A stretch of 64,000 bases of DNA, taken from the NCBI GenBank assembly GCA_019915135.1, contig JAHLMK010000006.1, forward strand, positions 744,001-808,000, written 5' to 3'. This document shows positions 9,815 through 20,314 of the stretch, in pieces. The position numbers were made by a program, and so were the translations under genes. The stretch's first letter is position 1, and every line of letters starts with the position of its first letter. The notes under the pieces were generated by a model. The model ran no database searches. It saw nothing but the letters and a program-made list of their open reading frames with translations, and had not been told where the DNA came from. The stretch comes from Strobilurus pachycystidiatus (lineage: Eukaryota; Basidiomycota; Agaricomycetes; Agaricales; Physalacriaceae).

Positions 9815-12800
9815 ATGTCTTCAGCAAACCTCGAAGGGTACAGCAACGTTCTTGTCCTCGGTGGATCCAAGGGCGTTGGGTACTATGCTGCTGTCCGCTT
9901 ATTAGGTGAGTATCTGGATTCTCCCTCGTCCAGCACCTGGTATTGTAGGGGAAATTCATTTCCCTCGCTCGTAGCAATCAGAGCGGGCATACATTTCGCT
10001 CGCTAATTGTAAGGGTGGAAATGTAGATCCCTCGGTAATCATCGCAGCGCTCACCTGCACCTGGCATCTCCTCCCGCGGCCGCCATCACAGCGACCAGAC
10101 TGCCCTCCTCGCTGTCGATGTCGTTCTCAACGACCCGCTCTTCCGCCGTGGCGGCGCCTTCTTCCAGTCTGGGCTGTTTAGGTTAATTTGTTTCGGAGCG
10201 ATCTCGCTTCCCGTACCTGTTACTCGTTCGTAGCTCGAGCGGCCACATTCGGACTGTTTTATGTCACGTCCTTTCCCAGCCACGCATTATGATTGCTTAT
10301 TGCTGCTGTATGTTATGCGCTACATTTCGGTTGCAGTCCTGCCTCTGGCACGGTGAGGATAAGTGACCAGTTCGTCTGTGCTTGCTTGTCATGTGGTAAG
10401 CCCAATTCTAGAAAAATGCAACCTTCCTGGGCATGTAGACATACGGAATCAGGAATAGATGACAGAAAATAAACATCACCGGCCCTGGGACATCGAATAT
10501 GCTGCTTCAGGAAATGGATCTGCGCGAGTGAGAAGAATTACATGTCCGGAGATTTCCGTTGCCAGTGCTTGCAGCTTGTCCGGTTCCGAGTAACGGTTTC
10601 CGCATGTCCGAAAGGGTACTGGATTACAAAAAATTCATCGTTGAGGAGCACTCGTTTCCCGCAAATGCGCCCGCGCAGTCTGTGAGTCTGAGAGCACTAA
10701 CAGAGGATGCATACTATGCGCCGAGAGCCTCGCGCGGGCGAACAGAGCGGAACAATGTCGACATTCGTCAGTGGTGCCTATTCGGGTAGGTTCTTGCCGG
10801 ATATTGCGTAGCCTGTCCACGAGACTGTCCTGGCCCGAAGAGCCGGGCCCAAATTTAGTGTAGCCAGTTCACGATATGGAAATATTCGGAATTAGTGACC
10901 TGGCCTTCTCCGTGAGTGGCCACTAATCTGGAGAGTGGAAGCTTTAGCAATCATGTCTGTTGTCTCAAACAATTAATTACACATTTTTCTTTTCACCCAA
11001 AGATTCTAGGGAGCCCTTGCAAAAAGGGTGCTTCAAAATGTAAAGATCGTGTTCACTTGCACTTAACAACACTCACTGTAATCCCGTCTCATTCGAACTT
11101 GTCTGTTCACTCGACAAAGAAATTGATGTCAAGTCAATTTGAAATGCATTTGGTAGCTACTTTACACTGTTTAGACACTCACAGGGTACCCGCGCGCCAT
11201 GTTTTCGACTTTCTAGCTGGTCAAACCGTCATCGCTGCAAGAACCCACGCAGCGTTGTCCCGCGTCGTTATGCCTATGGGCAATGTAGCCAGCCGTGATG
11301 TACAGAGAGGAGAACGTCCGACTAGAAAGATCAACATAAATACCGAGAGAATTGCCCCAAGATTCCACAAAGCGATGAGAAGGCGGGAGATGAATATCTA
11401 CGCTTCAGGCCTGCGCGGTGCTCAGTCAGGACAGTCTGTTTGTTGTCACACTTGCACTCAGATATTCTATATCAATGTAATGCAAAAGCCCGTTGCTTCC
11501 ACAGTAGAACTGTACAGAGAGCAAACCGCATCAAGGTGAGCGGCAGTGAGCGCGAGTACTGTCATGTTTTCCTACCGGATTGGGAAACTCGGGAGTCGGC
11601 AAACTCCGACTTTCATGTTCCGACGCATCTCTGCCATACAGTTACAGACCCCGCTGTCCCCCATTTCAGCAGCACGCCTCCTCTCTCTCCATGCTGCTTG
11701 CTATCTCGGAAAGTGGATGTATAATATTCCGAACATGTACCGCTTGTTGAAGCAATCAGTCATATCTAGCCGTTCCGCGGCATATCGGCTAGGATACAGA
11801 AATAAGCAGGGCCCATTATGGAACGGCGTACCCGCTCGAAGCTACCAGAAGCGCCCTGGCTGTCAGGTACCAGCAGGGAGCAGCGAGCCCGGGTGCGCAA
11901 CGGGACAAATGTAGGAGTTGCATTTCCTGAGGCAGGCAGTCGAGTCGCGCGTCAGAAGTGCATGTCCTGCACACACGGTGATTAGCGCGCGAATTGTATG
12001 CCCTGCCAGGTTGCTACAGCCGGGGAGAAATGTATTTTCTCTACGCTATAGCCTGCGTCCAGAAATTTCCTCTGATCTTCATTCGAAGGACTCGGGTCGA
12101 CTGTTACATTCGCTCTCCGTTCCACGACCGTATTCGATGGAAACCAGGAAATAGAACCTTTTATCTCGTCTGGTCACGCGAGACTCGTGAAATGCGATGC
12201 CCTCAAGCAGGAAGACGTTCAGTCCGCATGGAGCGCCGCATCTTCAATGGCGCCAATCGACGTTGTGCTGTTCACAATCGGTCAGTATGCATATAACTTT
12301 ACAGCGTTTTCGGAAAACCTTGTCGTTTTCGCACTTCGCTGCACGAAGAAAACAATTCCTGAAACAAAATTAATTATTGAGTGCCTGCAGGGTCCATGTG
12401 CCAAAAAAGGTAAACGACGCCGAGAGTTCGCATGTCCAGCATCCCCAGATCGTCACCTTGTCGCGCCAAACCCTCCCTTCAGCTCCTTCACCGTTGCGGT
12501 GCATCGTGAGGTCGCGCTGTGTAGGTTGGGCATGGGTCCCTCCAAGCTTTCCATCTCAGAAAGCCTGTGATAACGTAGTTGTAGGTTGCCAATCACAATG
12601 ATGACTTGAGGAGTAAAACTGGGATGACCTTGAGTGCCGTACATCAAGACTCGACACGTAGATGATGATGATGATGGGGAAGAGTTTCTACAGAGAGCCA
12701 GTGACGGCATCCATAGTTTCCGCACAGGTGCAATCCGGCAATTTACACCCGCGGTGTGCCTCCTTCCTATAGCACTTTCGTACGACAATACTAGTTGCCG

Positions 12801-14236
12801 CCTCCGCCATATAGGTTAGGCCAGATCAGTACCCCATCCCACTCTCCGGGAATGTGACTGTGTTTTTAGCCGGTCTTTACTTCGTTTGATGTCTTTCCAT
12901 CCACTCACAAGGAAAATCTTTATAACCATGTCAACCCACACCCTAACGAAACCTCTCTTAAGATAGTCATACTCGTCGTCCGATACTGCTCTATGTGGCC
13001 ACATTCCAACCAACCTGGGTGTGAAGTATCCGAAGCGATTCCGCAAGCGGACGCAAAACCCCTAACCAATCTCGTGACTATTAGTTAGGGGCAGAACCGT
13101 CCTGAACGAGGTCTAGACCATGTCGGCTGGCACCCCGAGAGCTTCCCGTTGTCGTCCGGGACGTCCCGCTCACACAGCAACTGTAGTTCTTGGGAGCAAT
13201 TCCCGTCCTCCATTCCGCGGTACATAGAAAATAATTCACATTGAAGATGCCAAGCTACTCTACCGTGTCCATGAGCGCGAAATTTGTGTCATATACACAA
13301 GGGAGCGAGCTGCGACGGTCTCAACGTTATCCGTCCCCATCCAGCCAGTATGACATCCCAGGGAGCTCCCGGTCGCACCACAGCAAGCGAACGTGCCATC
13401 GCGGCCCCGTTGACGCCTCTGCCCGCGCCTGCTCTGAACTTCGAAGATGCAATGCAGCTAATGGTGGAGGAAGTAAGCAACCAGTAGAGGAGACAGCCTC
13501 AGACGCGACGCGACGGATTCTGCTGGTAGCTCTGCTGGCGTGAGTTTATTTTTGGCGTGCCAAGCCAAGGCACTCAATTATTTATTTCGTGTTTCAGGAA
13601 TTATTTATCGGAGCAGTGAGTTCATGAATTGACAAGGTTTTCCGAAAACTCTGTAACGTCGGATGAACTGACAAGTCTTCTTACAAAGGCGGTGCTCCAT
13701 CCTTCCATCTCACAAGGGGCTTCATCACCAACCCTCCCAACCTCGTTACCCAATGCCTCCTAAACGTCCTCTGCACCATCCCATCCTCAATTTCCCCGCC
13801 CAAACTGGTCATGATCTCTACAATCGGCGTCACCCCCACCTCGCACGCCAAACTCCCTTTCATAATCAGAGGCTTCTATGGACACTTCCTTGCCGAGCCC
13901 CACGCCGACAAGTTGGGCGCAGAACGTGCGCTGGCTCACGTTTCCGGACGAGCTTGGGACCTCGGCCCAGGGCCAGAATATATGGGGGAGAACTGGACTG
14001 ACAGGGCGGGACTGCTGCCTCCTGGTAGTATGAAGAACGCGTTGATTGTCAGGGCTGGGCTGTTTACAGATGGCAGGTGCAAAGCTGATTCCGACGCGCA
14101 CGCGTATAGGGTATCGGATGGTGAGGACGTTAATGGGTGGAAGATTTCGAGACGGGACGTGGCGCATTTTGTGGTTGATGCAGTGACGAAGAAGTGGGAC
14201 GAATATGGAAACGGATGTGTCAGCGTTTGCTATTGA
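9815..14236 (+). CDS. Atypical SDR, copy B: intact exons with transposon-sized introns
   Basis: Inverted near-identical duplicate of copy A. The exons are 9815-9905, 12089-12280 and 13689-14236, exactly the lengths of copy A (91, 192 and 548 nt), giving 276 residues with no stop or frameshift. Exon 1 encodes the GGSKGVG nucleotide-binding motif. Exon 2 encodes the second half of the Rossmann fold. Exon 3 encodes the conserved PPKLVMISTIGVTPTSHAKL strand and the C-terminus ending NGCVSVCY. Intron 1 is 2183 bp and intron 2 is 1408 bp, against about 54 bp each in copy A. The excess is one inserted element in each intron. Amino-acid differences are few (for example SSMAPID for SSLLPID). Whether the long introns are still spliced is unknown. 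Confidence 0.8.
9934..12055. mobile_element. 2122-bp non-autonomous DNA element in intron 1 of SDR copy B
   Basis: Copy A reads CCCTCGTCCAGAAATTTCC at this point. Copy B has CGTCCAG (9927-9933), then 2122 bp, then CGTCCAG (12056-12062) followed by AAATTTCC. That is a 7-bp target duplication, or 8 bp with one mismatch. The ends are loosely inverted: the left starts CACCTGGTATTGTAGGGGAA, while the right end read backwards is CAGGCTATAGCGTAGAGAAA, and both then have a run like ATTCATTTC / ATACATTTC. A 7-8 bp duplication fits hAT or KDZ-type elements; the family assignment is inference. The 207-codon frame at 10916-11539 resembles no transposase, so the element looks non-autonomous. Confidence 0.7.
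12302..12324 (+). repeat. Left terminal inverted repeat of the 1352-bp element
   Basis: Starts CAGCGTTTTCGGAAAACC. It is matched in inverted orientation at 13631-13653 with one difference (CAGAG). Confidence 0.85.
13631..13653 (-). repeat. Right terminal inverted repeat of the 1352-bp element
   Basis: Read on the minus strand it starts CAGAGTTTTCGGAAAACC. It is followed on the plus strand by the duplicated TA. Confidence 0.85.
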
Positions 14237-14303
14237 CATTGCGACTCCTTGCCTATACATTGCTACCTATAGTATGATACCTAATTCGAGCACATTTAAT
14301 GAT

Positions 14304-16604
14304 TTATGATGACATGTACGGCGGTGGCGCTGTATGTTGTGTAGTCTCCCTATCCTGCTGCAGACGTTCGGCTAAGAAACGAGCCAGATCTGCCGGCTGG
14401 AGTTCTCCTGGGGTAATCGCAGGAGGGATACTGACGCCAGACGCCATATTTCCAGTTGACAATAACACCTCCGTACCACCCTCGTTTGCCTGGGGTGCTG
14501 TCTGTTGCTCGCCAGATGAAGTCCGAATGGGCTCTAGGATACCAAACTTCCGCCTGGGCGGAGGATTCAGAGGAGGAGGAGGCTGCCATGGCGGCACCGA
14601 GAGGGAGGGAAAGGATCTGGCTGTGTAGTCCTGCGAAAGAGACCTCATCTTCTTCTGTTGCTTGCGCAAGAGGAGGAAAAGACCTAGGAGGACGGCCAAA
14701 GCAGCCAATACAGCGATGACAATGCCAGCGATTGCGCTGCGGGAAAGCTTGGAGGAAGCGGAGGTGTGTTTACCATTGGCGCCTTGATTCGTGCTCTGAT
14801 CTCCACCGCCACTACTAGAGTTGGTGGACGAGTCGTAGTGGAGGGGTATAGCATTGACCAATACGGATAATGCCAACGTCTGGTTTGTGACGTTGAAAGT
14901 ATCAGACGGCGGGCCTGCCCAGGATCCCCCGTATGTACTTCCGCCCGATGTCGCTGAGGTGATCACGGCGTTGTACTGGAAGAGAACATAGTCAGTACGC
15001 TGATAGTTCATACCAGAGAACGCCTCACTTGTACGGCTAGATAGTCACGAACATAATTCGTAAAGCTTGAATTGCTTGCGTCCCGCCTATACAGAGCGCC
15101 GAGGCCGCGAATTATATCGACGTTCCCTATACCATTCCCAACATCTGTAGGAATTGAGCCAGAAGTATCTTGCATGATAAGCGGATTACCTATAATGCCT
15201 TCCCTTGTGTTGCACATGGTGTTGTTTGTGAGCGTGCTCAGTACAGCCTCTCGACGCCTGAGGGAAGTTAACGATACCCGAGGGAGAAGGTGCCAGAACT
15301 TACAGATCAGTCACCGAGCTGCCGCCAATGAAGGTATCCGGGGAAAGATAGGAAAGACCTTCCATGAACGTTCCCACAGCAATGAGGCGAGAGATGCCTT
15401 CGCCGTAATCAGTGGTACAAGAATCGGTCGTGTTTGCGGACAACGCCGCTATTCCGTTGTTCTTGCTCAAGACCAAAAAGTTGGACAGAAGGAAGCTGCC
15501 AGACTCCATTGCGGCGTAGAGGTAGGTGTCGTTCAAAGTCGCATTGGCCAATGCCGCAGAAAGCCTGGATGGTAGATCAGCATCTGAACAGGGTGTATGA
15601 GGGCAAGAGGCCATACATAAAAAAGATACTGAGGATAAGATCAGTGATTTCCAATCGAAAAGTATGAGATGATTCACCCAGTAGTGAAGTCAGTAAGATA
15701 GATATTGTTTGGATTCATTTGCTATGATATCATCAGTTCAAGCATCCTTCTCAAGCAGGCCTCCTACCCAGAAGCTTCCGCCCGCCATTGTCGCTGCAAC
15801 CCGATGAGCGAGGATCAACACCGATGCAACTGACGTACAACTGCCACAGATTGTCCTGATATCGAACGATTTGACGGTCGTCCTTCCCGATACCACATCT
15901 TGATCACTAATGGTGTAGGTTCTCCCCACCGCCCAGGTACTTACAGCGATGTCCATCAAGTGGCTGTCCTTGTATGTGTTGTACGCATCTAGAGCACGGT
16001 AACCAGTGGCGCTAGCGGAAGGCGAGTAAGATGCTGCACTGGGCAGAGCTTGTTCGCCACGTACATCGTGTAGTCTAGCTGACTCAGAGCGTCGTGTGAG
16101 CCGAAGGATATAGTATACAGAAGAGACATACACTAGTATGCAGTATCAGCAGTGGATGGTACGATCATCCGTGGCGTTGCTTACATGTTGTTGCTTAGAT
16201 CAGGAGCGTTCGAGCTGAAGTACTGGGAGACTTGAGTAGCATAATTCGTTTGCTTAGTTATCGCGTCGAAGTCAGCCAGTTGTGCGTAAAATTCTAGGGG
16301 ACCTGGGACAGGACGTCTTAGATTAATAACAAGTACTTGAGACAGAGATGAGATGAGCACACATACCGAATGCATTGCCAGCCAAACTGCCAAAAACTTC
16401 GGCGATAGCGTCAGTTGCGGTCGAAATCCGCTCGTCAACAGTTGCCTGTACATTCGTTTGCTGCAGAGTTTTCAGTCTCCGTCGTCATGGCAGAGAAAAA
16501 GACATACGGACCTGCCAGGTAGGCGGAATTGAGAACTGGTCTTCCGGGATCATGGCAGAGACTAGTGCCCAACAGAGCACCAGGAAGGGCCACCAGTGGT
16601 GCAT
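14304..16604 (-). CDS. Membrane-anchored GH76-like six-hairpin glycosidase, paralogue 1
   Basis: Secreted/cell-surface protein resembling the Agaricomycete family annotated as glycoside hydrolase 76 (endo-alpha-1,6-mannanase-like), probably acting on cell-wall glycans. The start MHHWWPFLVLCWALVSA is a signal peptide (ATG 16604-16602). About seven short introns follow. Landmarks in order are VQATVDERISTATDAIAEVF, AQLADFDAITKQTNYATQVS, AVSTWAVGRTYTISDQDVV, RVAATMAGGSFW, FMEGLSYLSPDTFIGG, DIIRGLGALYRRDAS, RDYLAVQ|YNAVITSATS and YGGSWAGPPSDTF. A Ser/Gly-rich linker leads to one membrane segment (AIAGIVIAVLAALAVLLGLF), a basic stop-transfer and a Pro-rich cytoplasmic tail ending APPPYMSS. Classical GH76 catalytic Asp-Asp was not located, so enzymatic activity is not proven. 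Paralogue 2 lies at 17374-19849. Confidence 0.7.
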
Positions 16605-16969
16605 GAAGAGACGAGGAGGTCAAGAGAACAGTGAGAGAGTGGGAGAAGGAGATGCGTGCCAAGGATGGTGAAGCGGATCGCTTGCAGATCCGCTGTTTGC
16701 TCAGTTGGGCACGTATTGAAACTAGCGGTTCAGATGGTGTGTCCTGTAACATCGTTTCAATGCATGATGTTTCTCTGATGCAATTGATATATGAACAGAG
16801 AACCAGTGCGAGAAAGTGGGTGGGCTATGCCAGAGTAGCGGTCTCAACATATCCTGGTCAATGATGAAAGATCTGATTCCCTCCGCGCCGTTCCAGCTCC
16901 GCAGATACCTTCTCCCCTATGAGCCTCTGGCTAAGATTCCAGCTCAGATTTCCCAGGTGTTGCGTACGT

Positions 16970-17209
16970 CTAGGACGCCAGCATGAGTGTTTTGTCGGCG
17001 ATGGATGATTCAGACATTGGCGGCGAGGACGGGACAACATTGATATCAAAGGAGCTGCTGTCCAGGCTGTCTTCCTCGGTGGGCCGGAGTCGGACGAGAC
17101 GAGGCGTGTATGTGTCGCCGCCGCCGCCGTCGTAGGTGGTGACTGTAATGAACGTAAGAGGATTAGGCCGAGCTGCCGATCCCGACCCCTCTGATCCCGA
17201 ATTGCCCAA
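16970..17209 (-). pseudogene. Orphan C-terminal coding fragment
   Basis: The frame reads LTFITVTTYDGGGGDTYTPR, RLRPTEEDSLDSSSFDIN and ends SSIADKTLMLAS with a stop near 16970. It looks like the acidic/Ser-rich C-terminus of a real protein, but no upstream exons or domain can be recognised. It lies between the two duplicated units and directly abuts an SDR remnant, so it is probably a fragment carried by rearrangement. Chance open frame is the alternative. Confidence 0.25.
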
Positions 17210-17228
17210 GCTTGGGGCCGAGGCCCAG

Positions 17229-17352
17229 GCGCACTTTGTGGTAAGTACATGCGGTGACGGAGAAGTGAATGGATGTGAAAACGGACGTGTCAGTGTCTGC
17301 TATCGAGATTGCGACTCATCGCCTACAAATGGATACCTATAGTATAATAGTT
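17229..17352 (+). pseudogene. 3' remnant of a third atypical SDR copy
   Basis: Aligns with the last approximately 20 codons and 3' flank of SDR copies A and B: GCGCACTTTGTGG..., GGACGTGTCAGTGTCTGCTAT, then GATTGCGACTC and CCTATAGTATAATA. The stop is altered (CGA at the TGA position). All upstream coding sequence is missing. It sits just downstream of the tail of paralogue 2, mirroring copy B beside paralogue 1. Confidence 0.75.
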
Positions 17353-17373
17353 GACTCTAGTAGATTTAATGAT

Positions 17374-19849
17374 TCACATAATGTACGCCGGCGGCGCAGT
17401 TTCTCCAAGTTGTGCACTCTCCCTCTCCAGTTGCAGCCGCTCGGCTAGTAGACGAACAAGGTCTGCCGTCTGTATCTGCCCGGGGGCAATTACAGACGGC
17501 CCATCAGACCCAGACGTCACGTATCCGGAGGACGCAACCTCAGAACCTTCCCTACCATCCGCGTTCGCCTGAAGTACTCTTCGTTGCCCACCAGTCTCAG
17601 ACGCAACATTGCCATTCGCCGTTGACACCTCAGATCCTTCGCTACGGGTGACATGTGCCAGGCGCCTCCGCTTCTCGTTGCGCGGTGTCTGGACTGACGG
17701 TTCGTGTTGAGGTATAGTATCCGGAGGATTGGGGGGCCGTAGGTAGGTTGAACTCGGATTGGGCTCCAGGGTACCGTACTTCTGGCTCGACCGAGGATTC
17801 AAAGGAGTAGGAGGCCGCCATGGTTGCACGGACGAAGATGAAGTCGCTAGATAGTCCAGGGAGGGGGACCGCATCTTCCTCTGCCGCCTGCGCAAGAAGA
17901 GGAAAACACCTAAGACAATGGCCAGGACAGCCAATACGGCGATGACAATGCCGGCGATTGCGCTGCCAGCCAGCTTGGAGGAACCGGTGGTGTGTTTACT
18001 GGGAGTGGCGCCTTGACTTGTGGTGTGATTTCCCCCGCCACTACCCGAGCCGGTGGAGGAGTTGTACTGGAGTGGTATAGCATTGACCAAAACCGATAAT
18101 GCCAGCGTCTGATTGTTGACGTCGAAAGTGTCAGACGGTGGACCTGCCCAGGATCCCCCATATGAGCTTCCGTCCGATGTCGCTGAGGTGATCACGGCGT
18201 TGTACTTGAAGGAACATATTCAGTACGCTGATAGTTCACACTAGAGGATGCCTCACTTGCACAGCTAGATAGTCGCGAAGATAACCTGTAAAATTTGAAC
18301 TGCTTGCGTCCCGCCTATAGAGAGCGCCAAGGCCGCGAATTAGATCGGAATTCCCTAGACCGCCCCCAACATCTGCAGTTATTGAGCTGGAGGTCATGGT
18401 ATCTCGTACAGTAAACCGATTACCTATAACGCCTTCCTTTGTGTTGCACATGGTGTTGTTGGTGAGCGTGCTGAGTACAGCCTCTCGACGACTGAGGGAA
18501 ATTAACAATGCGTCAAGGAGTGGGTGTCAGTACTTACAGATCGGTTACCGATCTACCTCCAATCACGGTACTCGGAGAAAGATAGGAAAGGCCTTCCATG
18601 AACGCCCCCGCAGTAGCGGCGCGAAAGACGTCGTCAGGGCCGTTAAGATCAGTCGTACAAGAATCGGAGGCGTTTGCAGAAAACCTCCTTATCCCGTTGT
18701 CCTCGTTCAATATCAAGAAGTTGGACAGGAGGAAATTCCCGGATTCGATTGCGGCCGAGAGGTAAGTGTTGTTGGAAGTCGTATTGGCTAAAGCCGCAGA
18801 AAGCCTGGATGTCGGCGAGATCAACATGTAAACAGGTATCCGAGGGCAGGAAACCGTACATAAAAAATATACTGTGGATGAGATCAGTGATCTCTTCTTA
18901 CGAGATGTCAGTGAATTTACCCCGTAGCCTGATCAGCAACAGAAGTTTCACTCGAATTCATTTGCTGTAGTACTTATCATCAGTTGACAGATGTCTCTTA
19001 TGCTGGGTTCATACCCAGAAGGTTCCGCCTGCCATTGTCGCTGCAACCCGATGAGCAAGGACCGACACAGGCTCGACTGACGTACCATTGCCACAAGATG
19101 TCCTGATATCAAACGATTTGACTGGCGTCCTTCCCGATACCACATCTTGATCACTGATGGTGTAGCTTCTGCCAAGCGCCCAGGTACTTACAGCGACGTC
19201 CATCAACTTGCTGTCCTTGTAGGTGTTGTACGCATGTAAAGCGGAGTACCCGAAATAGCTAGAGAGAAAGGCGAGTCAGAGAGCTGAGCCCGGAAGGCTT
19301 GTTCGCCACATACAGCCTGAGGTCTGGCCACTGGTTTGTAGCGTCTGGTGAGCCGATGAATACATTATACAGGAAATACATACTCTACCCTTCAGTGTCA
19401 GCTTTAAAATGTATGTTCACCCGTGGCAGTGCTTACAAGTTGTTGCTGGAATCAGGAACATCCGAGGTGAAGTACTGCGAGACTTGGGTTGCATATTTCG
19501 TTTGATTGGTTATCGCGTCGAAGTCAGCAAGTTGTGCGTAAAATTCTGTGGGACCTGGAAGAGGACGGTTAGATCGATACCAGGAGAGAAGAGAGAAGCA
19601 ACGAGCATACGTACCGAACGCATTGCTCGCCAATTTGCCAAAAACTTCGCCAATAGCGTTAGTTGCAGTCGAAATCCGCTCGTCAACAGTTGCCTGTACA
19701 TTTGTTTGCTGCAGGGCGTTCAGGTTGTCGTCATTGGAAGCCAAGGACATACGGACCTGCCAGGCAGGCGGAATTGAGAACTGGTCATCCGAGACCAGGG
19801 CAGAGACTAAGGTCCAACAGAGCACCAGGAAGGGCCACCAGTGGCGCAT
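17374..19849 (-). CDS. Membrane-anchored GH76-like six-hairpin glycosidase, paralogue 2
   Basis: Tandem duplicate of the 14304-16604 gene with the same exon order. The signal peptide is MRHWWPFLVLCWTLVSA (ATG 19849-19847; an in-frame ATG also exists at 19876). Landmarks are WQVRMSLASNDDNLNALQQT, ERISTATNAIGEVFGKLASN, AVSTWALGRSYTISDQDVVS, VAATMAGGTFWV, AFMEGLSYLSPSTVIGGRSV, SDLIRGLGALYRRDAS and YGGSWAGPPSDTFDV. The membrane segment is AIAGIVIAVLAVLAIVLGVF, followed by RRRQRKM. The cytoplasmic tail is longer than in paralogue 1 and ends TAPPAYIM, keeping a PPxY motif. No clear stop or frameshift was seen, but not all splice joins were verified. Function as for paralogue 1, with catalytic activity unproven. 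Confidence 0.68.
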
Positions 19850-20106
19850 GGAGAAACGAGGAGGTAGAGACAACAATGGAAGGGTGTGTAAAGAGATGCG
19901 TGCTTATAGAACTCCCCGACTTACGGCTGTCCGGCCAAGATGGTGAAGCGCATCGCTTGCATATCCGGAAGACGATGGTTGCTGATGGGCACGTATTGAA
20001 ACTAGCGGTTCAGATAGTTATCATGTCCGGTAAGATCGCGTCTAATCGGTCAGTATACATAAATATGACCACATTGTCGAGTGGACTGAGAAGTGTCCCC
20101 ACGAAG

Positions 20107-20281
20107 GCAGCGCTCCAGAGTCCATCCTTCCATCTCACGAGATGCTTCATGACCAACCTCCCAACCCCGTCTTACAATGCCTCCCCAGCGTCCTCTGCAC
20201 CATCCTTCCATCATTTTCCCCGCCCAGACTGGCTATGATCTCCACAATCAGCGTCACCCACCTCGCACGCCAAACTCCCTA
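20107..20281 (+). pseudogene. Exon-3 5' remnant of an atypical SDR copy
   Basis: Aligns with the start of exon 3 of SDR copies A and B (GCTCC..TCCATCCTTCCATCTCAC through CACCTCGCACGCCAAACTCCCT). It has many substitutions and small indels, including a lost base in the CCCCCACC run that breaks the frame. Similarity ends abruptly at about 20281, where copies A and B continue TTCAT. The break is immediately followed by a 14-bp tandem repeat. Confidence 0.75.
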
Positions 20282-20286
20282 ACCGT

Positions 20287-20314
20287 TGACATAGCATCCA
20301 TGACATAGCATCCA
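20287..20314 (+). repeat. Two tandem copies of a 14-bp unit
   Basis: TGACATAGCATCCA occurs twice without gap (20287-20300, 20301-20314), six bases after SDR homology stops. Confidence 0.9.

Larger units (their letters stand above)
12302..13653. mobile_element. 1352-bp TIR element with TA target duplication (Tc1/mariner-like) in intron 2 of SDR copy B
   Basis: Copy A intron 2 reads AACTTTAACGTCGG. Copy B reads AACTTTA, then 1352 bp, then TAACGTCGG, so TA is duplicated at 12300-12301 and 13654-13655. The ends are inverted repeats: 22 of the outer 23 bases match, and similarity continues for about 90 bp (AATTCCTGAAACA and ATTGAGTGCCT recur on both sides). TA duplication with long TIRs fits the Tc1/mariner/Fot superfamily. 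No DDE transposase frame is visible. A possible captured coding scrap reads APALNFEDAMQLMVEEVSNQ near 13425-13485. Confidence 0.85.

Noticed and set aside
10916..11539. 207-codon open frame inside the 2.1-kb insertion
   Set aside because: Composition shows no domain, catalytic triad or resemblance to hAT/KDZ transposases; most likely chance within a non-autonomous element.
12660..12680. GAT trinucleotide microsatellite
   Set aside because: Only about five repeats; unremarkable.
17229..17352. Independent short gene
   Set aside because: Sequence aligns with the 3' end and flank of SDR copies A and B, so it is a remnant.
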